Assembly (NCBI GenBank): GCA_027625915.1
Contig: JANTQA010000008.1
Location: 4,047,001 to 4,111,000, forward strand
Source of the DNA: Anaeramoeba flamelloides
Taxonomy: Eukaryota > Metamonada > Anaeramoebidae
DNA length: 64,000 nucleotides
Reading direction: 5' to 3'
The first letter of the stretch is position 1. Each line of letters begins with the position of its first letter. The notes under the pieces were generated by a model. That model made no database searches and had not been told where the DNA came from. It saw only the letters and a program-made list of their open reading frames with translations. Shown here piece by piece: positions 45,641 through 57,835 of the stretch. Made by a program: the position numbers and the translations under genes.

Positions 45641-47519
45641 TTCTGATTGTTACCTGTTAGTTATCGGCCATCACTTCACATTTTGATTAGTTTTTTTTTT
45701 GTTATTAGGCACTCAAAAAAATTATAAAAATTTTTTTTTTCTATTTCAAAAAATTATTTTTGGCCCTAAATACTCTTCCTTTCAGAACAAATTATTTAAT
45801 ATGTTTTTTTTTGGTTCAACATTCAACTTTTTTAAAAATCTCTGTCAGAAACAAAACTTTATATACAAAAAAAAAACTGTTTTATTAGAATTATTGTATA
45901 AATTTAGTAAATAAAAAGATGAGGAATACAAATTTTTTTTCCCTCTTTATCTTTGAATAAATTGCAACTTTTTTTAATAAGATTTCAACTTTTAAAATAA
46001 AAAGTAAACAGTCCCAAAACTTTCATAAATTTAATTTAAACCAAACTTTTTGAGAGATAAACAAATGCCTGAAGACCATTTTCTCAGTAGAAAAAATACA
46101 AACAAGTTTAAAATTTTTTCACTTTTGAATTACAAATACATGTGATGTAATAAAAAAGTCAAGGTTTGTAAGGGTAAACGTTGTTTGTTTAGACCCTTAT
46201 GTAAATTAATAGAAAATCTTTTTTTTTTTTCTTTTGTTGATCTTTTGAAGTTAACCTTAGAAAAATATCCATATTTAAAATTTCAAAAGGGTTATTTCCT
46301 TTTATCGTTTTTTTTTCTTAAATCTTACTTTCATTGTAAGTATGAGTTTACTAATTAAAACCACAATGGTAAGTAACAAAACAAATGGATATCAAATATA
46401 TAAAGTGATGTAGATCTGAAAAATATAGTATCATTTTTTAATTTTTTTAAATATTTTTGCCTGTGAAAAATAACAGAAATTAAAAGGAATTCTCTGTTAA
46501 CTAAATTCAAAAGAAAAAGAAAGTGAATCTGGAAATGAAGATTATTTCCTCTTGATTATTTAAAGACAAATAAAGCAAGTATTCTTTAATCAATTGTGTT
46601 GAACATTTAAGGCTTGGTGAAAGAATTTTTTACTCATTAACCTTTCTTCGAAACAGAAATTAGAGTTTTTTAATACAAAAATTTCAATTTCAAACTTTTT
46701 TTTAAAAAATAAACACAAAGAACTATTAATCCCATGACAACAAACCTCAATTCTCCAGTGGTTTTATCCTTTTAAAGTGTTTGAAAGTTTTGGAGAAAGT
46801 ATAAAAGAAGGAAAGCTTTTAAAATTTTCCAAGTTTGAACAAAGTATAGATTTTTGGTTTTCCCAAACTCTGATTTTTGTTCCAAAAATTAGCCAACCCC
46901 TAAAAAAGTGATTACAAACCAACATAAAGAAACCAAAACCAAAGAATACAATCTTGAGTTTCTTAATTTGTGTCAACCTTTCCTGAGAAGACTATTTGCG
47001 AAAAAAATAGTTATAAAAAAAGGAATTGCAATATAAAAAAGCATAGAAATAGACCTGTAATTTGAAAGGGAAGCAACCAAATATGTTAATGTTTTGAGTT
47101 TTGTACCCTTAATTGTCCAAAATAAATTTTGTTTTCGAATTGAAAGATTAATTCAAATAAAGAAAACACTGGTATTTGGTAGGGTTTCCATTTTACAACT
47201 TTTTAGTTTTCTCATGATTTGTTTAATCAACAAAAATTGTCAAAAAAATCTTTAAAAAAAAAAGAAAATACCCCTTTCTTTCTCATTCCAAAAAAGTGTT
47301 TTGTTTTTGCGAAAAATACGAGTAATTCGTTAAAGCGTTAGTATATGAAGTAGTGAAATAATTATTCGTTTTGCAAACAATTGAAAAAATTTATTTTTTA
47401 TTATTAACTCCCTTTTTTTGTTTCAATTTTTTGATTATAAATTTTTCCTTTTTTAATTTTTTTTTCTTTTTTTATAAAATCAATTGCTTTTCTGTGTAAA
47501 ATTAAATTCTTATATCATT

Positions 47520-48272
47520 ATGACTTCCCAACAACAACTCTCAAGAAGTAAACGATCAAACAACGGAGTGTTCGAGAATAAACCATACTTTAACCAAAGA
47601 ACACTTCGTGAACAAGAAGCATGCATGTCATTGATGAGTCTTGGTCTACAACAGCAACAGCCAACAATTCGCACAAGTTTGCCTCTATCGTTTCAATCTT
47701 TAGAGCAATTTTTGAATGTAGAAAATCTGAACGAAAGCCCAAACACGAATCGCAAAAGAGTACATCTTGAAATTAGCTCTGAGATGTCTGAGACTTCCGA
47801 GTCCGATCCTGAATCTTTCGAAAATGAGCTTAAGCAAAAAACAAGATCAATTACAAGGACAAGAACAAAAACCAAAAGCTTCAAAAGAACAAGCCGAAGC
47901 AAATTGGTTTCACAGAAGAGGATCATTTTGAAGCACCGAAACAAAACGAAGTCCACCATCAAGACCACCACAAGGAAAACTCAACGATCCAAGAGCCAGG
48001 AAACAAGGCCAAAGGCATTCGCACACCTTAGGGTTTTCTGGAGCAAAGAAGAGTGCTGCTGCCTCATCGATGGCATTAATAGATTTGGCGTCGGCAAGTG
48101 GGCCAAAATCATGAGACAAAGCGAATACAGTTTCCACATCAAAAGAACACCCCATGATCTCAAGGACAAATGGAGAAACTTGACAAAGTTTGAAGATAAG
48201 GAAAGTATTCAAATCAAATACAAATACAAGCAATGGGTTGAAAATAGACAACTCAACCAACAACTTAATTAA
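47520..48272 (+). CDS. Telobox Myb/SANT protein, TRF-like
   Basis: A 250-codon intronless frame from ATG 47520. An in-frame TTG upstream is not a plausible start. The N-terminal third is Gln/Ser-rich. Residues about 105-165 are strongly basic (Arg/Lys/Thr/Ser). The C-terminus holds a single Myb/SANT helix-turn-helix (about 180-230) with WSKEE, GVGKWAKI and the telobox core LKDKWRNL. By family, a lone C-terminal telobox Myb binds duplex telomeric DNA (TRF, TBP and related proteins). The N-terminus shows no recognisable TRFH dimerisation domain. It could instead be a transcription factor using telobox-like sites. Confidence 0.85.
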   Translation: MTSQQQLSRSKRSNNGVFENKPYFNQRTLREQEACMSLMSLGLQQQQPTIRTSLPLSFQSLEQFLNVENLNESPNTNRKRVHLEISSEMSETSESDPESFENELKQKTRSITRTRTKTKSFKRTSRSKLVSQKRIILKHRNKTKSTIKTTTRKTQRSKSQETRPKAFAHLRVFWSKEECCCLIDGINRFGVGKWAKIMRQSEYSFHIKRTPHDLKDKWRNLTKFEDKESIQIKYKYKQWVENRQLNQQLN

Positions 48273-50667
48273 TTATTTCACGACGATTCCTATTTTGTTC
48301 CCTCATTTCATTTATTGTTTCATTATTTTTTTAAAATAGTTTTTTTTAGACTTACTCCCGAAAAGCAATTTTTTGAATTCTACTTTTGTAATATCCTACA
48401 GACCTTTTTTTAAATTTTATTTTTATTTATTATTTTTTTTTTTTTTATTTATTTTTCTATTTTTTATTTCCATTCTTTTTTTTTACAAGATTAATTGAAT
48501 TTCCTTGAATGTGAAATCAATATTTTGCACCATAAAGATGTTAAATTTTTTTCTAACTTCTTTACTTTATACAGCTTTTTATTTTTTTATTTTACTTTGA
48601 TATTTTAATTAAAAAAAAAAAAAAATTATTTTTCTTATTTGATTTTTTCTTCCTTTATTTTTACAAGTTTGTTCCATTTGTTATTTTCTTTTTTCAGGGT
48701 TTTTCTTTCCAAAATATTTTTGTTTTTTTCACAAGACAATGCTTTTGGGACAATTTTTTCGAAAGAAAAGTTTTTTGACCTTATGTTGAATGAGAAATCC
48801 TAAAACAAGATCATTTAATTAAATTTGATTTTTGGGGTAATTTTCTAATTTTTATTGGTGTTGGTTACGATCAACCAATTTAGTCACAACTAACACCATT
48901 CTTCCTAAGTGAACATTGATCCAAAAGAAATCCACAATTTTCGATTAGAAAACTTTTTTTTTGAATTTTTTTGATAAAGGGGGTATGTAAATTTTACTTT
49001 TTTTAATGTGATGTCCTAATCAAAAAAAAAGTTTTCAAAAGATTTCTTGAACGAAATAAATTAATATTTGAATAAATAGGGTGGTGGAATCTATCATAGT
49101 ATCATATATTTTCATACAAACTTTAAAAATAAGGAGATCAAAAAATTTTAAAATTGATCTCGAAACAATAAAAAAAATCATTTTTTTTGATCTGATCTGT
49201 AAAATTTGATACAATTGTTATTGTCAAAATAATACATCGCGGTTAGTTTAGTCCATACTTCTTTTTTATAGAAGACATATACAGTAAAGAATCAAAGAAA
49301 CCTACTATAAATAATAATTAAATATGGTTATGGTTTCTAAAATTTCTATTATTTAAAAAGAAATTCGAAAAAAAAAGGATCAAATGGAAAAATTGTTCAT
49401 TAAAAATATACTTAATTGTTGATAATATTTAAATTATCGAAAAAACTATATGTCTCAAAAAAATTTATTAAAATGGAGAAAAGTGTAAAATTTTATACTA
49501 ATTTCAGTCATAATTAAAAATTTTACTGAAAATATCAATGAGTTAAAAATTAAAAATTGATTTGGACTTGGGTATACTATTGAAGAGTAAAACGGATTTT
49601 ACGCCGAAACAAAAAGAGAAAAAGGAATGGGTTATATTTTGAAACAAAGATTATTTTCTTTGGGAAAGAATTCTATTGATCATTGTAAAATGAAATCAAA
49701 AAAATGAAAAAACCAATCAAGAAAAAATGTAAAAAAATCATTTATTTGTTAATGGTAAATTTAAACTCTATTTCAAAACCAGTTGCCCATTAAATATCGA
49801 ATTTTAAAGAAAAATATTTTTAATAATTGAAGTTATCTATTATAATATAAAAATTTAGATTTTAATATTCAGTTCTTTACTCGAGAGATATTTATTTTTT
49901 ACCTAAAAATAATATGAAAAAAAGTAAAAAAACCAATTAAAAAAAAATGGTATTTGTTATTTTGAAATAAGTATTACATAAAAAATAGAAAATTTAAAGA
50001 ATTAATACAACTCATTTCTCGATTCCTCTTCCATTTGAATGACTGAATCTAATCTCTTTTTCATATTTGAAATCATTTTTTCCATAATTCATATGTTACT
50101 TCTTTCCAATTTTTCATTTTCATTTCCCATTTTAACAAAATATTGCGGAAAAAATAAAAAAATGAAAAAATGTTTTATTTTCAAACTTTTCGTTGTGAGG
50201 GGAAAAACTTCAAAACAATACAAATTCAATTCAAAATTCAAATGTAATATGTGCCATTTATTATGGAATTTAGTTAAAACTTTCCCCCTTTTTTTTTTTT
50301 TTTTTTTTTTATTCAGATTTATATTTAATATTCAACGGAAATAATCTTATTTGATAAATTTTTCATTAGCAAATTACTTTTTATTTCTCAAGAATTATCT
50401 AAAATGAATTATGATTTATATTTTCATTTAGTTTCTCTAATTTTAGATGGATTCAGAAAAGAGGATATTTTTTAATTTTTTTTCAGAAAAATAGATTTAT
50501 GGAATGGGTTTTATTGGATTTCTAGCTGAATAATGTTTTTTATCTTTAGAAAAAACTTATTTATCTTTTAAAAATTAAGAGTTAAATAATTTAGGAAGAG
50601 ATCAAATGAATCTATTATCAAGTTACGTGAAAAATATTTTTAACGTTAAATTAAAGGTTTATTATAA

Positions 50668-50861
50668 CAGTCTGTTTCACTTTTAAGACACAAACTTTAA
50701 ACGAAATTTAAGGCACAAAAAAATCTCAAATTTTGGCACAAAATTCAGATTCAAGTAAAACAATTTGTAAAATAAAAATTCAAATTTTTGTGCCTTAATT
50801 TGAGATTTTTTTGTGCTTTAAATTTCGTTGATAGTTTGTGTCTTAAAAGTGAAACAGACTG
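50668..50861. mobile_element. M1 MITE, copy 3 (194 bp)
   Basis: It starts CAGTCTGTTTCACTTTTAAG and ends with the exact complement CAGACTG, flanked by ATAA and TTAT. Both termini carry the same T-for-A change relative to the other copies, so the inverted repeats match each other better than the family consensus. No coding capacity. Confidence 0.85.
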
Positions 50862-50971
50862 TTATAGTTTTATTCAAAAACATATTATTATTATTATTAA
50901 AATTAATTAATTTGAAGGGGGGGGGTATTTCCTCTTACAGCTGCCTTGGGGTTTTAATATCAAGTAATAGA

Positions 50972-51250
50972 ATATAATCAAAGATTGTTCTGTATTCTTT
51001 TGAATACCGGAAATTTAATATTGTCTTTATTTTTTGATTTTATAAATGCAAAGAAAATTTCAAAAAATAACTTGATTTTAAAAAATAAAACATCAAAATC
51101 AGGAAAACCAAAAGTTTATTTTTTTTTTTTTAATTAAAGAAAGTAAAAGAAAATTGTTGAAATTTTCTTTGCATTTATAAAATTAAAAAATAAAGACAAT
51201 ATTAAATTTCCAGTATTCAAATGAATTTATGAAAACCTTTGATTTTGAAC
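50972..51250. repeat. Fold-back element with ~85-bp arms
   Basis: The left arm includes TGAATACCGGAAATTTAATA (51001) and continues through GTCTTTATTTTTTGATTTTA to TGCAAAGAAAATTTCAA at 51063. The right arm (51157 to about 51250) is the inverted copy ending in GTATTCA and a further ~30 weaker bases. The loop of about 93 bp is A/T-run sequence. It lies about 110 bp after an M1 MITE. Confidence 0.75.
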
Positions 51251-52961
51251 CTTTCTTTTAAATACTAAAAAAGTTTGGCAACTGGTAGAACTCTACCACG
51301 CTTGATAAATGACTTTTTATTTATTTTTTTATTATATATAACCAATTTTTAACCCATTCTTGGTATTTTCATCAATAACTATTTATTATTAAGTTTTCTT
51401 TAAATATGTTTAGATTTGCATTGAATATTTTAAAAATTTCAATTTTCCAATTAATATTTTTGTTTTCTTTTTTTTTTTTGAAAATTTTAAATTTTTTGAT
51501 ACACGAACAAAACCAAAAATTTCTAATTTCGCTTTGAGTTTATATCTTCTTTTATAAATTCAAATTCCCTCTTTTCCTATTTCCACTTCATTTTTATTTA
51601 TTATTCTCGGGGAATGAGGATCAATTTTTAAAAAAATTGTTTTTTTTTTATTTATCCAAACATCTATTGCGTTGGAATCTTTTTGGGTTAGATTAAATAT
51701 AACTAATTGATAAAATGAACGATCAATACATATTTATATAAACATTGGTACTTTTACTTCATTCAATACTTTTTGTAACAATCATTTTGATTTTTATGAA
51801 GTTTTCTTTTACTTTTTTCATTTTTTTTTTTTGAAAATGTTTCTCTTTTTCAAAAAAAATCAAAAAATACCGAATTTCCAATAATTTATTGTATTTTAAG
51901 GTTAAATTGAAAAAATATGATTCATTCCAAATTCTTGGATAATTTTTAAATTATTATCAAATTTTTGATAATACCTGGAATAGACCCTTCGAATATTAGA
52001 ATTCAGCCATCTGTAAACATATGTACATAGTTCACTAAATATTTTAGTGAACCAATTAAAAGGCGACTGATAAATCTAAAAAGTAATAGTGGAAGTTAAC
52101 CCATTTGATAAACTCCTATTTCTTCCTTTTTATATTATTTTTAACTGAATTTGATTTTTTTCTTTTTGTATATATTATGTTAGTGTATGATAAATTACCA
52201 AATAATTAATTGTATCAAATCATTCGTTTATATCTACACTGAGAATAAATAATTCAATATATATTGATTTTTACAATTAAAATAATAAATACATACATAT
52301 ATTCTTAATCTATTTTTTTTTGAATAAATTGAGAATCTTAGATTATGCTACATGAATATTAAACCTCTTAATAAACACATTTTTGAAAAAAAAAACACTG
52401 AACTATATTAATTGATATTGGTTTATAATATAAAGGAATTCACCATTCTCCGATTTTATAGATAAATAAAATATCATTTATGTTAAGAAAATTAATTATT
52501 TCTTCAGATTCATTATTATTAAAATGGAAAAATATTTCTGTAGAGTTTATTAAAAAAATAAAAGATTCTTATAAATGATTAAATTTGCTTTCAAAAAATT
52601 TTTCTTGTCCCTAAGAATAAATGTTCTAAAAAAAAATTTCTTTAAGATTCAAGAATGACAAATTATTTAACATTATTCATAAATTATTGTTTTAAATTAT
52701 TCGATAAAATAAAAAACCTAATATTATAAAAATAAAATAAAAGGAAATTCAAAACTAAAAAAGAAGCGAGTCACAATTTTTGAAATAATCTTTTATGGAT
52801 TTTGTCTATAATTGAACTTTCATTGAAACGGGAAACAAGAAGTTTTTTTTTATCTAATGAAGGTATTTTATTTTAAAGTATATTACATTGTATCATTTTT
52901 ACTAATATTTATTGGTATTTTCACGGAGATATTTTTACTTTTTGACATGATCTTTTGAAAA

Positions 52962-53140
52962 AAAAAAGTAGCAAAAAGAAAAAGAATAAGAAAAAGAATC
53001 AGAAAAAGAAAAGATCAGAATAAGAAAAAGAAAAAAAAAAAAAGAGAAAAGCAAAAAAAAAAAAAACAGAAAAGGAAAGAAAAAAAGAAAAAAAGAAATG
53101 AAAAAGAAAAATACAAAAATTAAGAAAAAGAAAAAACAAA
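52962..53140. repeat. Purine-rich low-complexity tract (GAAAAA-type)
   Basis: Nearly all A and G on the plus strand with irregular AGAAAAAGAAAAA units. The Phe-only frame seen on the minus strand is a by-product of this composition. Confidence 0.8.
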
Positions 53141-53403
53141 ACAAAAAATTTACAAAATTAGAAAAAAAGAGTCTGATTTAAAAATTTACGATTTATTAAG
53201 ATAAGAATAAGGGATAAATTTGTACAAAAAACTTTGAAAATTATTATAAAATAATCAAAATTTTTGAAAAAGAGAATTTTTTTTAGTTTCACTCCGTAGA
53301 ATTGTATTTTATCAAGCACTTAAAACAATTTATTTTCTTGATATTTGATTTAATTATAAATAAACATCCGACATTATTTTAGTGAATTTGAAAAAAATAT
53401 GAT

Positions 53404-53458
53404 GATTATAATTCTCTCTAGGTAACATTTAAAATATCACCTATAGAGAATTATAATC
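53404..53458. repeat. Short hairpin, 20-bp arms
   Basis: GATTATAATTCTCTCTAGGT at 53404-53423 pairs with its near complement at 53439-53458 across a 15-base loop, with one mismatch. It stands alone in non-coding DNA and could be a very small MITE relic. Confidence 0.7.
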
Positions 53459-53947
53459 AACTTATTTTTGAGAAATGAACAAAATTACAAGAGTTATTAT
53501 TTGAAAAGAGCTAGTTAACACCAATAATTAAAAGAAAACAAATAAACAAAAAATATATTTCCAATTTTATACTGGAAAATAAATAACAAAAAATCTAAAA
53601 AATCCTATCTATTGTTTAAATAAATTTGAAAAATTTTCACTCAATACTAAATTTCCCAAATTAGTCTTTCTATTTCCAAACTCAAACAAATAGATCAATT
53701 AAATCTTGAAATTTTCAACCTTAATTTATTATTTTATTGTATGTTAAAAACATTCAAATTGGATGATTCAGATATTTAAAAAACTATTTTAATTTTCACT
53801 TTTTTCGAAAATTAGTAAAGCTACACTACTTGATCTACATATTTACTAAATTAATTTATCACTCAACTCTTCCAATTTTGATAATTATAAACTCTCACCA
53901 TCATCTTAAAAAGTTATTTTGAATAACAAAAAAGAACAATTCACAAT

Positions 53948-54166
53948 TTGAAAATAGCCAAAAAGGAAAGAGTAAGTAAGTGGCAAGAAGCCGATCTAAA
54001 GTCAAAGCCAATTAAATCTTATTTGTATACATTTTATTTTTTGTCATTTTTTTTTCTGATCCCAGAAGAAAATGATAATTATTTTATCATTACATCTCTT
54101 TTAAAAAGGCATATATTAAAAGAATTCAAGGTGATACCCCCAAACTGTCTAATTAAATCACATTAA
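53948..54166 (+). CDS. Weak hypothetical small frame or exon
   Basis: A 72-codon frame opens with TTG rather than ATG. The first part (KKERVSKWQEADL) and the last part (ITSLLKRHILKEFKVIPPNC) look coding. They are separated by a T-rich stretch ending TTTCTGATCCCAG, a good acceptor. It may be two exons of a gene whose start I cannot find, or a relic. No domain is recognised. Confidence 0.2.
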   Translation: MKIAKKERVSKWQEADLKSKPIKSYLYTFYFLSFFFLIPEENDNYFIITSLLKRHILKEFKVIPPNCLIKSH

Positions 54167-54630
54167 GTAGTTTGGGTTATAATTTAGGAAAATTTGGATT
54201 TTACACTTTGTGAAATCAGCAATTTATTCAAATAATTTTTATTGTATCTACCTGATTTCATTTTTCAATAATTGTACAATATTAATTACACAATTTATTT
54301 ATGTGTATACATTCACCATCAAAAAAGAGGAAGGATCTCTACCGACAAGGAATCTATGAATCAAATCGAACACTATCTCGTTTAATTGTCAATTAAAATT
54401 AAATGTCAAAGTCAAGAGATTATTTATTTTGTTATGAAATTTTAAATAAATAAAAAGGATTTACTTAATAAAAGTATTACAAAGAAGGGAAAAACAAAGA
54501 AAAGAAATAAATGATCTCCTACATATTAAAAGCAAAATTGAATTTCAAGGGAAAAGTAGAAGGGAAAAACCAAAAAGAAGCACAAAGAAAAAAAAAAATA
54601 AAAAAAAAAGATTTGCTTTTGAATAGAATC

Positions 54631-57000
54631 TTAATTTAAAATTCGAGCCAATTTTTGGATTCTATTGAGCATTGGATCACCAATTTTAATAATTTCTTTG
54701 TATCCTTCATTTCTGGAATCTGCTCTAGTAGTCTCTACAACGCCACCAACTTTATCAATTTTCGCATGAATTTTGCCGCCCGAAATGAATCTGCTGAGTT
54801 CCTTATCCAAAAAGGTGATTGAGACGCCAAAGGTTTCGGCCATAGATTTGAGTGTAACTGAACGGTATGCTTCTAAAAATTGTGAATAGGCAATAATTCT
54901 CATTTGCTTACAAAAGAAAAGGCGATGCTCAGAAAGGATTTTGTTGAGCTTCATGCCGTCATAGATTGCGATTAAATGGCGATAGAAATCTTTATATTGG
55001 CAATCATAAAGCGAGTTTAAAAGTTCACTTAAATGAGGAACCTCTTCAATTGCAGTCAAAATTTCTGGTGCGTCGATTACCTTTTTTTTAAGCTCTGTTC
55101 TTGGAAAGGAAACGATGCTTGATAGGACTGAATAGTATACAAATTTTGTATAGTCAAATAATTCGTTTGCAGTAAAGGTTGCAATGGAGTCCAAAAAAAA
55201 ATTGGCAGCTTTTTTAAATTGCCTTAATTTAAGGCAATGGTACCCTTCATAGACCTTAATACGGTTTTTCCTTTCCCAATCGGAAGATTTTTTAAGAATT
55301 ACCTTTGCTGAAGTGAGGTTTGTTTCGACAAGTGAAATGTCATCAAAAAAAAATCCCATTCTAATTTTGGTCATTAAAAGATCTACTTTTTGGCCAATGG
55401 AGACTGTTTTATTAAAAGTTTCATTAAAAAGTTCAAGTGCTTTTTCCTAAGTTTTTGTTTTGATAAGTTTTTTTTTTTGTTGTAATTAGTTTTTTTTTTT
55501 GTTGTAATAGTTTTTTTTTTTTTTTTTGTTGTAATTAGTTTTTTTTTTGTTTTGTTTTAAAAATAAAAAAATAAAATTCTGTTTCAGTATTTTCTATTTA
55601 TATAATGGGATATCAAAATAAAATTGTTTAGAAACGTGAAGTGGTTTTTCATCTCATTTATTCCCAAAAGCAATTGAGTCAAACGAAAAAATAAATGAGT
55701 AATTGACTTGAGAATCCATTCGATCTCAATGTTTTTTTAAAATACTGTAATTTTCCCATTAAGAAAAGAAAATTTTTATTTCAAGTTCTCGATTATTTTA
55801 CATACACTGAGTTGAAAAAACCACAAAGATCTTTCCAAAATCAATCAGAATCGAAAGTTCGAAAGATTTAATTATGCCTCCTTTAGAAACTTGGAGATCA
55901 AATTTTAATTCGGGCAATTTGGTTTTAACAGTATTATTTTGTTAACAAAAGAAGTGAAACAATTATTCAAAAGTGTTAATTTAAAGATAAGAAATCAATA
56001 ATGAACACCGATACTTGAAAAATTTTTTGTTTCTCTTTCCTAATAAATTATTTTAAATGAACTTTGGAGAAGTGTATGCTTTTTAATCATTTGTGTTGGG
56101 TGTACTCTCGAGTTTTTTAAGATTTTGATGTCAAATAATTCGAATACCGATGTTTATTTATTCTTCAGATTGTCGTTTTTGGGAAAAGACAATTGAAAAT
56201 TTTGAACATTTTATTTTGCAACTAAAAGGAATATTAACTGGTGTTTTTGATGAGAAGAGGTTACGGGTTTGTCTTTTTTCAAAAAGTGTCTTTAAAAATT
56301 TTAAAAATTTCTTTCAAAATTCAAAAAAGAAAAAAAAAGGAAAAAAAAAAGATTGTCATAAAAAAAGAAAAAAAAAACTAAAAAAAAAAAGAAAAAAAAG
56401 ATGAATAAAAAAATTATGTACCTTTTCACCGATTCTACAATAAAATGTTGATTTATTCAAATACGCTTTACGTATTTCTGATTCACCATCATTTTCTTCA
56501 GAGTTTTTAATTAGTTCATTTAATTTTTTTAATTCTTCAGTATTTGATTTTTTTAATGTATTTAAGGTTTCTTCATCAACTTCCCAACCAAATTTCTCAC
56601 AAACTCTTGAATAATAAGGGGTCATTTCTAATATTATTGTTTTTAATTTATTGTAAGATCAACACATTGAAAAATAGTATTATTAAATTTGTTTTTAATA
56701 GCAAGTTCGATGGTTTTTTTTTTTTTTTTTTATTTTTTTGAAAAAAAGAAAAAAAATGTATTTTTTAAAAAAAGAAACAAAAGTAAAAACCTTTTTTTTT
56801 GAAAGAAAAAAGGTTTCACAATAAGGTGTATGCTGTTTTGAAAAAAAAAAGGAATTACTGTCTTCAATTGCGATCTTTAGGATTTTCTCTTTAAGCTCTT
56901 TTTTGTTTGGAACAATTTCATCATCAAGTGTCAGGAGGAATTTGTATTGAATTAGTTCCATTCTTGGGGTCAATTTAAGTTGTTCTTCTTCTTCAAGCAT
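54631..57000 (-). CDS. RPN7: 26S proteasome regulatory subunit Rpn7 (PSMD6)
   Basis: Exons 57000-56859, 56627-56422 and 55446-54631 join in phase (donors GTAATT and GTACAT; acceptors ATTAG and CTTAG) to give 387 residues, against 389 in human PSMD6. Exon 1 carries the LxxxxFLLTL segment. Exon 2 begins at the conserved MxPYY segment and includes GESEIR and CRIGEK. Exon 3 carries the TPR-like helical repeats (WERKNRIKVYEG, FKKAANFFLDSIATFT) and a PCI domain ending YSQFLEAYRSVTL, FIDKEL-like and HAKIDKVGGVVET. Rpn7 is a PCI scaffold subunit of the 19S lid, contacting Rpn3, Rpn6 and Rpn11. Intron 2 is 975 bases, the longest supported intron in the window. It contains Lys-rich A-run sequence but no clear nested gene. 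Confidence 0.93.
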
Positions 57001-57510
57001 TGTTTTGTTTTTGATTTAAATCTTTAATAAAAAAGGTGTTTTGAAAGTAAAAAATTTGAAAAAAATGAAATTAACAGATTATTATTATATGGAGGAAAAA
57101 AAACGAGTTAAGTGGTTTGAAAAAGAATATTTGATACAATTTATTCAAACACACCTTTTATATATTTTGGAATAATTCTGAATACAAAAAATATTCTTTA
57201 ATGTAAAGTCAACTTAAGTTTCTCAATTAAAAACAATTCTTATATACATTCCAGTAATTGAATTTATCTTTATTTTAACATTTTAGTTAAGATAGTCAAA
57301 AAAAAAAGTTCTACAATTTTTAGAATAGAATTTATCTATTAACACCACTTTTTTTCTAAAAGAAAAAGTTTCAAATTGTTTTACTTGAATTTCTATTTTA
57401 CTGGTCTTTGAATTATAAATGGGAAAATACTTTCACCCCCTTTTTGATATTTGTCTTTTATAAATTGTGTTTTGAAAAAAGTTTGAGGTTATTTGTGGCT
57501 TCATTTCTAA

Positions 57511-57642
57511 AAAGAAATTGAAAATGAAGTAAAAATTTTTCCCATTTTTAATTCAAATACCAGTATTATTTTAGATGGAAAGGTTGTCTTTGAAAAAGAT
57601 TTTCATGTTATGAAATGTAAAGGTAGATATTTACAAAGGTGA
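57511..57642 (+). other. Possible internal exon
   Basis: A 43-codon frame lacks an ATG at its start. Its second half, DGKVVFEKDFHVMKCKGRY, is flanked by a good acceptor (TATTATTTTAG at about 57573) and an AG|GTGAAG donor at about 57638. It could be one exon of an unannotated plus-strand gene. I found no partner exons and recognise no domain. Confidence 0.25.
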
Positions 57643-57664
57643 AGTTTCAAATGTTACCTTTTAA

Positions 57665-57835
57665 GGGACTAATCTATATTAAATTTTTTACCTAAATATA
57701 ATAGAGCTAGAGATCATTTTTTGCCAATTCTCTTAGATTTGAAAGACCCTACTTATTTTCGATATTAAATATAATTCTAGAGAAAGAATCCTTATTTAGA
57801 AATTGGTCAAAAAAAAAATAATAGAGACTAGTCCC
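57665..57835. mobile_element. Small TTAA-flanked inverted-repeat element (171 bp)
   Basis: TTAA at 57661-57664 and again at 57836-57839 flank a sequence starting GGGACTAATCTATATT and ending ...AGAGACTAGTCCC, so the ends are inverted repeats of about 16 bp. A TTAA duplication is the hallmark of piggyBac-type insertion. The GGG start is the reverse of the usual CCC, so family assignment is tentative. The string TTAAGGGACTAAT also occurs at the left end of R1 copy 1 (about 1609). Confidence 0.65.

Larger units (their letters stand above)
40945..47519. other. Intergenic region rich in dispersed repeats
   Basis: In order: R2 copy 2 (41344-41910), a broken coding-like region (42118-42504), R1 copy 3 with an inserted M1 MITE (43655-45005), R3 copy 2 (about 45330-45640), and about 1.9 kb without recognisable content before the telobox gene. 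The frames at 44203-44388, 44564-44830, 45699-45914 and 46764-46976 show no domain. Confidence 0.6.
48273..54630. other. Intergenic region with MITE, fold-back, hairpin and purine-rich tract
   Basis: After T-rich downstream sequence there is an inverted relative of R5 near 49500-49620, an M1 MITE at 50668-50861, and a fold-back at 50972-51250. A purine-rich GAAAAA-type tract follows at about 52962-53140, with a short hairpin at 53404-53458. A weak coding-like frame is at 53948-54166. Nothing else recognisable. Confidence 0.55.

Noticed and set aside
52935-53144. Minus-strand frame made almost entirely of Phe, Leu and Ser
   Set aside because: It is a translation of a purine-rich low-complexity tract.
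56150-56404. Plus-strand frame within RPN7 intron 2
   Set aside because: The C-terminal half is a Lys run from A-rich intron sequence and it overlaps the minus-strand gene; no domain is visible.
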